Numbered from the stretch's first letter, positions 35,220-46,108 are shown. The stretch is 64,000 bases of DNA from Parasediminibacterium sp051861445 (GCA_051861445.1 JBHYCS010000010.1:90936-154935); one strand, 5' to 3'. A program made the numbers and translations. Notes: generated by a model from the sequence alone, not told the origin.

Positions 35220-35241
35220 AACCGCTAGCAAGCGGTTTTGT
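35220..35241 (+). terminator. Terminator of the toxin-antitoxin operon
   Basis: Stem AACCGCT/AGCGGTT (35220-35226 with 35231-35237, four-base loop) and a short T tract, five bases after the toxin stop codon. Confidence 0.65.
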
Positions 35242-35329
35242 TCATTTCTAACGGCTTCAAAAGCCTTTATCAAGGCTGTAAATGCCACAGTTATATGCTG
35301 AAATAGCACAATTTATCCACATAATATAC

Positions 35330-35647
35330 AATTTATCTACCAACTGTTTTTGATTGTAAAAACACATTGTATTTTTAGTATATAAAACAATCATTTATGC
35401 CTAAAAAAGTAGAAACAAGACTGTATTCAATGGCTGATAGTCAACTAAAGCAGCTAGCCGATGGTTTAAAAACCACCATTACAAGAGATTTGGCAGACTT
35501 TGCCACCCGCAACATTACCGCCACCCAATTAGCAACCTAACAAACATTGATTGATGCGTTTGACGCTACATCTACCGACGAAGAATTACTAGGTAGCGTA
35601 ACTGTAGCTACGGCTACCAAAAATGAAGTGGCGGAAAATATACGCAA
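35330..35647 (+). repeat. Right copy of the ~320-bp direct repeat
   Basis: Corresponds to 34206-34524 at a constant offset of 1123 bases within the coding part. Beyond 35647 the gene continues normally, so this is the intact-length copy. Confidence 0.88.
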
Positions 35648-36089
35648 AGCCATACGAAATATACGTGGCATAGCCGCTACTGCTTTTAATAGCAAGGGTA
35701 AGTACAATATTTTTGCTTTTGAAGATTTGGCAAGATTAACCGATGCCGACCTGTACCGATTGGCCAAAAGAGTGGTACGGGTAAGTGGTAAATTTTTTAC
35801 CGAGATGGCGGCAAACGGCTTGGTGCAAGCACAAATAACTGAACTAACCAACCTATCTCAAAACCTAGATACGGCTATAGACGATATTGAGGATGCCATT
35901 GAAACTAGAGATTTAGAAACACAAGATAGAATTGCAAAAGGCAATACCCTTTGGCAAGAAATGATACGGTTGGCAGGCATTGGCAAAAGCTTGTACCAAG
36001 ATACCAACGAAGCCAAGTATAACGATTATGTGTTAATCGGCAGCAATGATGGTGAGCTAAATGCACCCACAACCCCGCCAACCGCCTAA
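35397..36089 (+). pseudogene. Bacteroidota hypothetical gene interrupted by an in-frame TAA
   Basis: ATG at 35397, 47 codons (MPKKVETRLYSMADSQLKQL...), a TAA at 35538-35540, then 182 further codons in the same frame without another stop. The downstream part contains the blocks VAENIRKAIRNIRGIA, TDADLYRLAKRVVRVSGKFF and the C-terminal IGKSLYQDTNEAKYNDYVL, which I recognise from a Bacteroidota-restricted family of about 200 residues with no known function. Homologues read through the TAA position with a sense codon (recalled, not checked). A TTG at 35547 could restart translation of 180 residues. Codon use is more C-rich than in neighbouring genes, suggesting transfer. It may be a fresh pseudogene, or a two-part gene. 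Confidence 0.6.
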
Positions 36090-36155
36090 ATAAATGGGTT
36101 GCTAGTGCTACCGAAACCCACTATATAGCTAAAAATACAACATACATATTACAAT

Positions 36156-36199
36156 AGCCCTTATTGGTGTACCCCAAAAACCCGTAAGGGCTTTGTAGT
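36156..36199 (+). terminator. Possible terminator after the island hypothetical gene
   Basis: Stem AGCCCTTA/TAAGGGCT (36156-36163 with 36185-36192) with a 21-base loop and a weak T-rich tail. Confidence 0.4.
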
Positions 36200-36391
36200 T
36201 TATTGGCGTGTTTGTGCCAAGTATCCCTGAATATTACCGCTGATACTAGGTAAGATGTTGAGTAATAATCTGTTAACAGAAACACAATATAACAATATGC
36301 ACTTTTTGCGTGTTTATAATTTAGATTTGTTAATTGATTGCATTTTGTAGTATTTATTCTATATTTATTGCGGTTAATAATACTACTCGAG
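36200..36391. other. Intergenic region upstream of the 3216-residue protein
   Basis: AT-rich. Presumably contains the promoter of the large gene, but no good TTG/TAnnTTTG pair was found. No coding potential seen. Confidence 0.35.
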
Positions 36392-36433
36392 AAAGCCATT
36401 GTACATATGATTTATGTTCTATGGCTTTTTTAT
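36392..36433 (+). terminator. Hairpin with T tract directly before the large secreted gene
   Basis: Stem AAAGCCAT/ATGGCTTT (36392-36399 with 36421-36428), 21-base loop, then TTTTATTTTAT. It ends about 25 bases before the ATG at 36458. It may stop read-through from the island or act as a leader attenuator. Confidence 0.6.
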
Positions 36434-36457
36434 TTTATATAGTAATTTTTTATTTAT

Positions 36458-39400
36458 ATGATGAAAAAAATGTACACAATAGGTTGTTTTGTTGGTAAAT
36501 GCACAACTAAATTTATTTGTTTAGGAATTTTTGCATGCTTGTTTTTTATACAGGATGGGTATACTCAACCTTGGTCATACAATTTTGGTACTGGTACTGG
36601 CACACACCCTACTAATTCAACTAGTACATCTTTCTTAACTTCTCTACCGTCTGGTGGCGGTACTTACAGGGTAAGGACTGGTACAGGGGGAGGAACTATA
36701 GTATTAGATAACCCTGGTACATCTTTAGGTACTGGCTCTGAATTGGTAATTAACTCTGCAACAGGCACATCAACCAATAAGTTTGGAGTTTATACTTGGA
36801 ATTCTTCTTCTGATTACATGTACTTGAAGTGTAAGATAAGAACGACTTCTAGTGGTAATGGAAATATAAACTTATCTGTTGGTACAAGTGCAATAGGTAG
36901 TGACAATCAAGGGTTTACCTCACAGTACAACGCTTCTTTGGCATCTATGCGTATCAATTATAGTGGAGGCGCTATTAGTTCGGTACAAAGGCGAACCTCT
37001 GGAAGTGATAATACTATTTCTAGCTCTGGTTTATCAAAAGATACAGATCAAGAAATCTTGCTTTTTTTAAACAATGCATCTTCTTCAACTACTTATTATT
37101 ATAATAACACGACTTACACGTTAAATGCTCAACAATGGGATTTGTGGGTTGATGGTACAAAAGTGTCTCCTGCAAATGGATGGGTAAAGGCTGGTACATT
37201 AGCAGCAGGTACAAATCTTGATGGGTTTGCTTTTTTTGCTGAATCTAGTGCAAGTAATGCTGCTGTAATTTATTTGGACGATTTGGAATACTCAAATGCC
37301 CTTCCAGCAGCTCCAGTTAATTCTTCTGCCTCCAACATCATTCGCAACGCTTCTTTTACCGAACCAACCAATATTGCGTATGCGTCTACACAAGAAAATA
37401 CCAACTTAACTACTTCTAATTCGGTAGAAGTAGCACAATTTAGCATACAAGATGGTGGTGGTAGTGCCGATGCCGATGCATTATCTACTATTTTAAATGC
37501 CATTAGTTTTAATGTTACCAATAGTGGTTTGTTGCGTAGAATTGCTTTGTACGATGGTACAACAGAATTGGGTGAAGTTGCAACTAGTAGTACGATTAGT
37601 TTTTCAGGGTTAACGCTAACCGCTGCTGATGGTGGGTCTAAAACGTTTTCGTTACGAGTAAGCTTTGCCAGTAGCGTAACCGATAATCAACAATTTTCTT
37701 TTGCGGTTTCGTCTGCCACAGCAAGTGGCTCAGGTTCTGGTTTTGCTGCTGCCAATGCAGGTGGTGCAGCATCCTCAATAACTGGCGATGCCAATAGAAT
37801 AGAAGTTACTGCAACTAAATTGGTATTTACGCAGCAGCCTACAACAACTTCTATAAATGCGGCAATGAATCCTGCTGTAACGGTAGTAGTGAGAGATGCT
37901 TTAGAAAATGTAGATCTAGATTACACAAGTGCTGTCTCAATTACTTCAACGGGTACGCTTACGGGTAGTCCTGTTAGTGCAACACCCAATAATTTAGGAG
38001 TAGCTACTTTCAGTACATTAACGCATACAGCCGAAGGAACAGGGTTAACATTAACAGCCTCAGCTAGTGGTTTAACAAACGCTATAAGCAACACATTTGA
38101 TATTACCAATCCTCAGCCAGAAATTAATGTAAAAGAAAATACTACTTCTTATGCAAGTGGTGCTACCTATACTTTTGCCAATCAAATCAGTGGCACTTCT
38201 TCATCTGCTATCACATTCACCATAGAAAATACAGGTACTGCCAATTTGAATATTAGTGGAACGCCCAAAGTCAATATTTCAGGAGCAAATGCTGCCGAGT
38301 TTACCATTAATGAAACATCTACAGCAGCAACGGTTGCAGCAAGTGGTACAACTACATTTACCATTACATTTTCACCCACCAATGCAGGATCGAAAGCGGC
38401 TCAAATTACCATTGCTAGCAATGATACCGATGAAGGTAGTTACGTGATTAATTTAGCTGGCACAGCTACAGTAAATGCAGCCTCGGATATTGTGGAAAAA
38501 TCAGGATATACGTATCCAACCAATATTCCTTATGCTTCACACCAAGCAACCAATATTGCTGCTGATGCAAATAGTGTTGAAATAGCACAGTTTACATTGA
38601 GAGATGGTGGTGCGAGTGCAGATGCTGATAATCTTGGAACAACCTTAAACCAAATCGTATTCAATATTGCCAACCATGCTAATATTAGAAGAATAGCCTT
38701 GTATGATGGAACAACGGAAATAGGAACAGAACAAGTTGGTGCAGCTACGGTAACTTTTAGTGGTTTATCGTTAGCAGCAGCAGATGGCGGCACGAAAGAT
38801 TTTAGTGTACGTGTAAGTTTTAATAACACTACTAGCACCATTACAGATAATCAACAAATACAATTAACGATTGCTGCTACTACAACGGCAGCAAGTAGTG
38901 GTAGTAGTTTTGCAGCTACCAATGCAGGTGGTGCTACAACCTCTACGGCAGGGGATAACAACAGAATTGAAGTTACAGCCGATAGATTGGCATTTGTGCA
39001 AAATGTTTCCAATGCAACTACCAATGTTGCCATGACACCTGCACCAACAGTAAGTGCTAATGATGTAAATGGAATCAGGGATTTGGATTATTCAATCAAT
39101 GGTATTGCCATTACTTCAAGTGGTACTTTAACAGGAAGCCCCGTATCGGTAACGCCGAACCAAGGTTTTGCTACGTTTAGCACTTTAACACATACCGTTG
39201 CTGGCACAGGACTAACTTTAACCGCAGCTTCTACAGGTTTAACAAGTGCTACAAGTAATACGTTTACGGTAATAGAAGGACCTTGTCATACCGAAACTTT
39301 TACAAACATTGGTTCTTCAGCTTCATACGGTTCTAGAACTTGGACGGGTGAAGGCGGAACATGGACAGCTACTGATGCAAGAGAAGATCAAACTATAACA

Positions 39401-42400
39401 GGTAAAGCAATTACGATTAGAAATGGTGTGTTAACATCGCCACAGTTTACAGATGGAATTGGAAGTTTAACTGTTACAGTTAAGTTGCAATTTACTGAAA
39501 CAACTGGCAATCTTGTTTTTGCGGTAAACGGTAATACAATTGGTACTATTTTATTTAGCGAAACAAACGGGGCTACACCTGTAACAAAAACATTTTCAGG
39601 AATAAATATCGCTGGAAACGTTGTTATTACAGCAACGAGTACAGTAGCAAGATATACGATTGATGATTTGAACTGGACTTGCTACACAAACCCACCTTGT
39701 GCTGCCCCAACAGCAGATGCCACCAATTTAAATTTAACGCCTATTTCTCCCACACAAATCAATGGCTCTTTTACAGCGGCTTCACCTGCACCAACAGGTT
39801 ATTTGGTAGTTCGTTATAGCAATGATGCTACTAGTGTTTCATTGCCAACCAATGCAACAACTTATACAGTTGGAAACACCATTGGTAGTTCAGGTGTTAA
39901 TCAAGGTACGGTAGTAGCAGTAGGTACTAGTACCAATTTTTCTGCTACAAGTTTAAGTGCTTCTACAACTTATAAATTTTATATTTATCCATATAACAAT
40001 ACCAATTGTATTGATGGTCCTGTTTATAAAACCAATACGCCTTTAAACAACACAGCAACTACACAATCTCCTGCACCAGAAATAAATGTTACAGGAAATG
40101 CTGTTACGATTGTTGATGGCGATAATACGCCAACTACCGCCGACCATACCGATTTTGGAAGTGTGGGATTAGGCAGTTCATTTACCCGAACATTTACCAT
40201 ACAAAATACAGGTACAGCCACCTTAAACATTAGTGGTTCAACACCTTTTGTTGCAATTTCAGGAACAAATGCAGCTGATTTTGCGGTTACAACACCTCCA
40301 AGCAATACCATTGCTGCAGGAGGTAGTACCACATTTGTGGTCACTTTTACGCCAACAGTCTTAGGTGCAAGAAATGCAACCATTACGATTAATAATGACG
40401 ATGCTGACGAAGCGGTTTACAATTTTGATATTGCAGGAACAGCTACAACTAGTGCTTTGTCAGATATTGTAAGTGCATATACAGCAAGTGATTATAACCA
40501 GAATATCGATTATACACTGAACCAAAATGCAACAATTTCTAGTACAGCAAATAGTATTCGAGTATTTCGATTTGATATACGTGATGGTGGCGGTACGGTA
40601 GATGCTGATAATTTACCAACCATTTTAAGCAATATTACTTTCAATGTTACCAATATTGCCAATATTAGAACGGCTGCATTATTCGATGGAAATACATTGA
40701 TTAATGCTTCTCCAACTATTAATGCAGGTGCTGGTACAATAGGTTTTAGTGGTTTGTCTTATTCAACTGCTGATGGTGCTACAAATACATTGAGTTTGCG
40801 TATAACTTTTGCAACCAATGTAGTAGATAAATCACAGCTGCAGTTTTTTATTGCATCAGCTAATGTAGGTGCAGCAGGTAGCAATACCTCTTCTTTATTT
40901 GCTAGTTTTTCAACAGTTCAGTCATTAATCACCAATAACATAAATAGAGTAGTTGTAACTGCTGATAGGTTACGTTTTGTAACACAGCCAACTGGAAGTA
41001 CAGCAGGTGTGAATCTAACCGCATTTACCATAGCAGCTGTTGATGCTTTAGGAAGTATAGATGTAGATGCCACAAACGCTGTAACACTCACCACAACAGG
41101 TACAGGTATGAGTTCAGGTAGCCCTTACACTTTAGTAGACGGAACACTAAGTATAAGTAATGTACAATTTAGCAGTGGAAATACGGGCATTACACTAACC
41201 ATTACTACAACAGGCTTAAGTTTTGACAATGATGATGTATCCAACACGTTTAATATAGAAACGGTAGCTGTAAATAGCTATAGAACAACAAGTGGTGGAA
41301 CTTGGGCTGCTGCTACTTGGGAGCGTTTTGTAAGTGGTGCATGGACAACCGTAAGTGCTCCTGCTGCAAGCGTTACAGATGAAGTATATATTAGAAATGA
41401 GATTACAAGTGGTTCGTTTACACCTGCAAAAGTAATTGTACAAAGTGGTGGTGTTTTAACGGTTTCTGGTTCATCTACCATTAGTACTTCTCTATTGGTA
41501 CAAACAGGTGGAACTTTACAAGTAGAAGCTGCACTAAACTTGAATGGAAGTACATTTACTATTGATTCTGCTGGCGTTGTAAACGTTAACAGTACTTCAA
41601 TTAGTGGTACTTCAAGTATTTGGAGTGGTACTGAAAATTTCAATAAAAATTCTACGGTAAATATTCAAAACTGGAATTATGGTGCAGGCAGTGGTGCTAA
41701 CCGCTTGATACAAAATCCAAGTATCATTTCTGCCAATGCAAACGGTTATTTCTTCGGTAATCTAACGATTTCTGGCTCACCAAGTCAAATTTTTGTAATG
41801 GTAAATGGTAGCCAAACTATAAATTTAGCCGAGGGTAATTTTACGGTAGCAACTACTGGTGGAAGCAATGTGGCTTTTACAAATGCAGCAGCAAATGTTA
41901 CGATTGGCGGTAATTTAATAGTAACTGCAAATACATTTAGTTTTGCTGCCTCAACAAGTGGAAATTCTGTTTCAACTGTTTTAGGGAACATTCTTGCTAC
42001 AGGTGGCACAGTTAATTTAAACCAAGGTAGTTCTGCTTCTGCATCTTCAACCATTCAATTAAAAGGAAATTTAAATATTGCAAATGGTGCAGCTTTATCT
42101 AGTTCAGATGAAGGTTGTGCAATTTTCTTTTCTGGCACAACTACTCAAACGCTAAGCATTGCAGGAACATTAAATACCAACGTAGCTTTTGATATTGATA
42201 ATGGAGCAACGGTTCAACTTATTAACCAAAACTTATCACTTGCTAATGCAAGCAATAGTTTTGATGTGTTAACAGGTGGTACATTAGATTTTAACGGATT
42301 TGATATTACAGGCCTTGGTGCATTTACTACTGCTAGTGGGGCTACTTTAAAAATTACTTCAGCAAATGGTGTCAATGCTACTGGTAACAATACAGGTAAT

Positions 42401-45400
42401 GTACAAAGTACAGGTACAAGAACATTTAGTCAATCTGGAAATTTTCATTACGTAGGTAATGCTTCTCCTCAAAGTACTGGTACAGCTATGACAAGTGGCT
42501 CAACGGCTAAACAAATTTTGATAGATAAAACCAATGCTACAGATATTGTAAACCTTACACAAAGTACAGGTACAAGTAGTTTGTTACAAATTAACAATGG
42601 TATATTGGTAGAAACAGCTTCTGCAAATATTACCGGTAGTGGTGCATTAACCATGAATGGAGGCACTTATAGAACGGCGGTTTTGAGTACAACTTTACCA
42701 CAGTTAACAGGTGCTTATACATTTTCTTCAAGTAGCACATTGCAATTAAATGGTGCTGGTGCACAAGTGTTGAGAGGAGGCAGAGATTATACAAATCTTA
42801 CATTTAGTAATAGTGGAACTAAAACGTTAACAAGTGCAATTAGTAATATAAATGGAACGGTAACCATACAAGATGCTGCTATTGTAAATACAGAGAACAA
42901 TACATTTGGTGGTGCTACTACCAATTTAACCATGACAGGAACTGCAAGGTTAATCAATGCAGGAACCACAACTAGACCAACCATTTCAGGCACGTATAAT
43001 TTAGCATCAACCACCACTATTGAATTTAACAATAGTCTTACTACTACACAGCCAATTAGGGCTTCAGGGGTAACGTATGCAAATATTGATGTAAGTGGAA
43101 CGAGTGTTGGCATTACAACTTCTACAGCATCTATCACCATGCAATCAGGTACTACATTTACTGTAAAAAATGGGGCAACTTTTAAAAATAAAAATATCAA
43201 TGGCTTTTCTGGTGGTGCAAACACTGCTATCGGAAACACAAATAACCCCAATATTGTATTAGAAACAGGTTCTACAGTAGAGTATAATGGTGTAGCTGCT
43301 GACAATCCAAGTACAGCGGCACAAACTATAACACCTATCAATTATTCTAATCTTTTAATTTCTGGTGATAGAGGTAATGCAACAGTTACTTTACCTAGTA
43401 GTACTATTGGAATTGGAAATATATTTTCTACAACTGCTACCAATGTAAATTACAGTACTGCTAGTAATACCATAAACTTTAATGGCAGTGTAGACCAAAC
43501 AATTCCTGTTTTTCCTTATCATCATTTGGCTACAGGCGGCACAGGTACTAAATCTATTGCAGATAACCTAACATTAAATGGTGGATTATCTGTTGGTGAG
43601 AATACAAGCTTACAGGCTTCAAATTACATTATTACACCAGCAGCTGCAAACAGTGTAACCATTACTGGTACATTTATTACTTCTAATGTAAATGGATTTA
43701 GTGGGGCTGCTAATACAGCAATTAATTCATTAAATAATCCTGGATTTAATTTAACCAATGGTACAATTGTTTACAATGCTGCTGTTGAGCAAAATGTAAC
43801 TCCACGAAACGATTATCACCATGTTACCATCAGAAATAATAGTACTAAACTATTGTTAGGAAATGCAGTGTTCAATGGTTCATTAAATCTGGAAGATGGT
43901 GTATTTAATATTAGCGGGCAAACAGTTACATTCCAAAACGGAAATACACCATTACTTCGTACAAATGGAACCATTACAACGAATGGGCTTACTAATTTGG
44001 TTTTTGGAACAATGGGAAATACAGGTGGAAATGCTTTTACGATTCCTAATAACTTGTTTACAAATGCCACACCTACATTGGCAAACTTTACAATAAATAG
44101 AAGCAACTCTTTAACACTAAATAATCAGTTCTTTAATTTGATTCGAAAACTCGATTTGCAGAGTGGAAATTTAATCTTACCAAATAATTACATTTTCACA
44201 CTAAAATCTACATCTATTCTAAATACTGCTTTAGTGGCTCCTGTTGGTGGTACAATAGCTTATGGAACTGGTGCAGCCTTTATGGTAGAACGATTTATTC
44301 CAAAAGACATTACTAAAAATAGCGGTAATGGCATACGAGCATTTAGAGATATTTCTCCCGGATTAATGCCAGATGCTGATATTTTTTCAACTTGGCAAGA
44401 AGGTGGTATTAATAACAACGGATTTGGTACACAAATTACTGGTAAAGTAGGAACGCCAGGAACTGTAGATGCCATTACAGGATTAGATTTAACCACTAGT
44501 GGTAATCCTTCACTGTATAGTTTTAATGTAAGTTTATCAAATGGAGTTCCTTCTTGGGATAATGGATTTACCGCTACAAAAAATGTGTTTGCATCTCCAT
44601 TTAAAGGATATAGAATTAGTATTCGTGGTAATAGACAAAACAATTTAGGAATCAACGGAATTGGATTAAACAATGAAGTTGTTTTAAGAAGTAGAGGCAA
44701 GTTGGTAACAGGAACTGTAAGGTTTACAAAAGATGGTGTAACTGCTACAAACGATATGAGTAATACAGCAGTTCGTTTAGCTAGTAGCACTACCACTTCG
44801 TTTACAATGGTGGGTAATCCGTATGTGAGTCCTTTAGATTTTGCTAAGGTGATGAACAATAGTGTAAACAGCGGTATTCAAAAGTCTTGTTGGGTTTTCG
44901 ATCCAAACATAGGAACTGCTGGTGCTTATGTAACTTATAATTCAGTTGTAGAATCTAATAGTAACGATTCGTCGCAGGTAAATAAATATATTCAACCGGG
45001 ACAAGCATTTTTTATTCGAAATAATGGAACTACTTCTCCTGTTTTAGAAATACGAGAAGAAGATAAAGCAGTAGATTCTGTAGATAATTTAAGAGGTGTT
45101 TTCTCAGAAGGAACTGTTCAACCTTTACATAAAATTAAGTTTACATTACTTAAAAATGTAAGCAACGTATTTGCAAATATGGATGGTGCATTACTTTGTT
45201 TTAAAAATGGATTTACAAATGCAAGAGGAGTAGAAGATGCCTTGAAGTTTGAGAATACGGGTGAAAATATTGCCCTAGCAAACAATGGAAATTACAGCAT
45301 AGAAGGGAAAGCTATACCAACTGTTTCAGATAGCACTGTTGTACGTATTTGGAAAATGGAATCTGCTGCTGCTTATCAATTGAAAATAGATTTAACTGGA

Positions 45401-46108
45401 GTTTCTATAAACGGCTTACAACCAATTCTGAAAGATAGATTTACGAAAACACAAACAGTATTGCCCATTAATACTGTTTATAATTATTCATTTACAACAT
45501 CAGCCGATACCAACAGTTTTAATAATCGATTTACAATTGTTTACACAAACACAACACCATTGCCTGTTGCATTTATTTCATTAAAAGCATCTCAATTAAA
45601 TGCAAATAATATAATTGATTGGAAAGTTACGGAATCGAATATTCAACATTATACGGTTGAATACACACCTCAATTAAGTAGTGCCTTTTCTTCAATTGCA
45701 ACGATCAATAGTAATGGAAGTGGAACCTATCAATACACACACGTTGGAGCAACGAATAATGGTGGATATTACAGAATTAAGGCAACTGATTATGCAGGAG
45801 CCATAAAATATAGTTCTGTAGTAGCAATTGCTTTTCAAGGTAATAATGCTACCATACAAGTTTATCCAAACCCTATTTTATTAAGTAATGGTTTGAAACT
45901 TGCTTTCAATGCTATTACTACTGATAATTATACGGTTCAATTAGTAGATAATGCTGGAAAATTGGTGTATCAAACGAATGTGCAGCATCAAACCAGTCAA
46001 GCTATTTATACATTGCCTTTACCATCAAGTATATCAGCAGGTAATTACCAACTGAAAGTTATAGGCAATCAAATTCAACACCAACAAGCAATTATTATTC
46101 ATCCTTAA
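36458..46108 (+). CDS. Giant T9SS-secreted cell-surface protein (3216 aa, type A sorting domain)
   Basis: Signal peptide about residues 1-36 (ends DGYTQ). Three copies of a module with TEPTNIxYAS / VExAQFxxxDGGxSADAD / RRIALYDGTTE begin near residues 288, 676 and 1335. Between them are two choice-of-anchor/ASPM-like domains (about 553-670 and 1207-1331, with IENTGTANLNISG and IQNTGTATLNISG) and a fibronectin-like segment (about 1081-1200). From about 1610 to 2600 runs a low-complexity Ser/Thr/Asn/Gly beta-rich stretch that resembles a beta-helix. The last 900 residues contain a conserved region (GNPYVSPLDFAKV, CWVFDPNIGTAGAYVTYN, YIQPGQAFFIRNN) and a Por-type sorting domain (IQVYPNPI onward, about 3133-3216). 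It is probably an adhesin or matrix protein; no enzyme motif was seen. Confidence 0.9.
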   Translation: MMKKMYTIGCFVGKCTTKFICLGIFACLFFIQDGYTQPWSYNFGTGTGTHPTNSTSTSFLTSLPSGGGTYRVRTGTGGGTIVLDNPGTSLGTGSELVINSATGTSTNKFGVYTWNSSSDYMYLKCKIRTTSSGNGNINLSVGTSAIGSDNQGFTSQYNASLASMRINYSGGAISSVQRRTSGSDNTISSSGLSKDTDQEILLFLNNASSSTTYYYNNTTYTLNAQQWDLWVDGTKVSPANGWVKAGTLAAGTNLDGFAFFAESSASNAAVIYLDDLEYSNALPAAPVNSSASNIIRNASFTEPTNIAYASTQENTNLTTSNSVEVAQFSIQDGGGSADADALSTILNAISFNVTNSGLLRRIALYDGTTELGEVATSSTISFSGLTLTAADGGSKTFSLRVSFASSVTDNQQFSFAVSSATASGSGSGFAAANAGGAASSITGDANRIEVTATKLVFTQQPTTTSINAAMNPAVTVVVRDALENVDLDYTSAVSITSTGTLTGSPVSATPNNLGVATFSTLTHTAEGTGLTLTASASGLTNAISNTFDITNPQPEINVKENTTSYASGATYTFANQISGTSSSAITFTIENTGTANLNISGTPKVNISGANAAEFTINETSTAATVAASGTTTFTITFSPTNAGSKAAQITIASNDTDEGSYVINLAGTATVNAASDIVEKSGYTYPTNIPYASHQATNIAADANSVEIAQFTLRDGGASADADNLGTTLNQIVFNIANHANIRRIALYDGTTEIGTEQVGAATVTFSGLSLAAADGGTKDFSVRVSFNNTTSTITDNQQIQLTIAATTTAASSGSSFAATNAGGATTSTAGDNNRIEVTADRLAFVQNVSNATTNVAMTPAPTVSANDVNGIRDLDYSINGIAITSSGTLTGSPVSVTPNQGFATFSTLTHTVAGTGLTLTAASTGLTSATSNTFTVIEGPCHTETFTNIGSSASYGSRTWTGEGGTWTATDAREDQTITGKAITIRNGVLTSPQFTDGIGSLTVTVKLQFTETTGNLVFAVNGNTIGTILFSETNGATPVTKTFSGINIAGNVVITATSTVARYTIDDLNWTCYTNPPCAAPTADATNLNLTPISPTQINGSFTAASPAPTGYLVVRYSNDATSVSLPTNATTYTVGNTIGSSGVNQGTVVAVGTSTNFSATSLSASTTYKFYIYPYNNTNCIDGPVYKTNTPLNNTATTQSPAPEINVTGNAVTIVDGDNTPTTADHTDFGSVGLGSSFTRTFTIQNTGTATLNISGSTPFVAISGTNAADFAVTTPPSNTIAAGGSTTFVVTFTPTVLGARNATITINNDDADEAVYNFDIAGTATTSALSDIVSAYTASDYNQNIDYTLNQNATISSTANSIRVFRFDIRDGGGTVDADNLPTILSNITFNVTNIANIRTAALFDGNTLINASPTINAGAGTIGFSGLSYSTADGATNTLSLRITFATNVVDKSQLQFFIASANVGAAGSNTSSLFASFSTVQSLITNNINRVVVTADRLRFVTQPTGSTAGVNLTAFTIAAVDALGSIDVDATNAVTLTTTGTGMSSGSPYTLVDGTLSISNVQFSSGNTGITLTITTTGLSFDNDDVSNTFNIETVAVNSYRTTSGGTWAAATWERFVSGAWTTVSAPAASVTDEVYIRNEITSGSFTPAKVIVQSGGVLTVSGSSTISTSLLVQTGGTLQVEAALNLNGSTFTIDSAGVVNVNSTSISGTSSIWSGTENFNKNSTVNIQNWNYGAGSGANRLIQNPSIISANANGYFFGNLTISGSPSQIFVMVNGSQTINLAEGNFTVATTGGSNVAFTNAAANVTIGGNLIVTANTFSFAASTSGNSVSTVLGNILATGGTVNLNQGSSASASSTIQLKGNLNIANGAALSSSDEGCAIFFSGTTTQTLSIAGTLNTNVAFDIDNGATVQLINQNLSLANASNSFDVLTGGTLDFNGFDITGLGAFTTASGATLKITSANGVNATGNNTGNVQSTGTRTFSQSGNFHYVGNASPQSTGTAMTSGSTAKQILIDKTNATDIVNLTQSTGTSSLLQINNGILVETASANITGSGALTMNGGTYRTAVLSTTLPQLTGAYTFSSSSTLQLNGAGAQVLRGGRDYTNLTFSNSGTKTLTSAISNINGTVTIQDAAIVNTENNTFGGATTNLTMTGTARLINAGTTTRPTISGTYNLASTTTIEFNNSLTTTQPIRASGVTYANIDVSGTSVGITTSTASITMQSGTTFTVKNGATFKNKNINGFSGGANTAIGNTNNPNIVLETGSTVEYNGVAADNPSTAAQTITPINYSNLLISGDRGNATVTLPSSTIGIGNIFSTTATNVNYSTASNTINFNGSVDQTIPVFPYHHLATGGTGTKSIADNLTLNGGLSVGENTSLQASNYIITPAAANSVTITGTFITSNVNGFSGAANTAINSLNNPGFNLTNGTIVYNAAVEQNVTPRNDYHHVTIRNNSTKLLLGNAVFNGSLNLEDGVFNISGQTVTFQNGNTPLLRTNGTITTNGLTNLVFGTMGNTGGNAFTIPNNLFTNATPTLANFTINRSNSLTLNNQFFNLIRKLDLQSGNLILPNNYIFTLKSTSILNTALVAPVGGTIAYGTGAAFMVERFIPKDITKNSGNGIRAFRDISPGLMPDADIFSTWQEGGINNNGFGTQITGKVGTPGTVDAITGLDLTTSGNPSLYSFNVSLSNGVPSWDNGFTATKNVFASPFKGYRISIRGNRQNNLGINGIGLNNEVVLRSRGKLVTGTVRFTKDGVTATNDMSNTAVRLASSTTTSFTMVGNPYVSPLDFAKVMNNSVNSGIQKSCWVFDPNIGTAGAYVTYNSVVESNSNDSSQVNKYIQPGQAFFIRNNGTTSPVLEIREEDKAVDSVDNLRGVFSEGTVQPLHKIKFTLLKNVSNVFANMDGALLCFKNGFTNARGVEDALKFENTGENIALANNGNYSIEGKAIPTVSDSTVVRIWKMESAAAYQLKIDLTGVSINGLQPILKDRFTKTQTVLPINTVYNYSFTTSADTNSFNNRFTIVYTNTTPLPVAFISLKASQLNANNIIDWKVTESNIQHYTVEYTPQLSSAFSSIATINSNGSGTYQYTHVGATNNGGYYRIKATDYAGAIKYSSVVAIAFQGNNATIQVYPNPILLSNGLKLAFNAITTDNYTVQLVDNAGKLVYQTNVQHQTSQAIYTLPLPSSISAGNYQLKVIGNQIQHQQAIIIHP

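Noticed and set aside
36121..36399. Minus-strand 92-codon frame in the intergenic region
   Set aside because: Overlaps two hairpins and has no recognisable protein pattern; likely chance.
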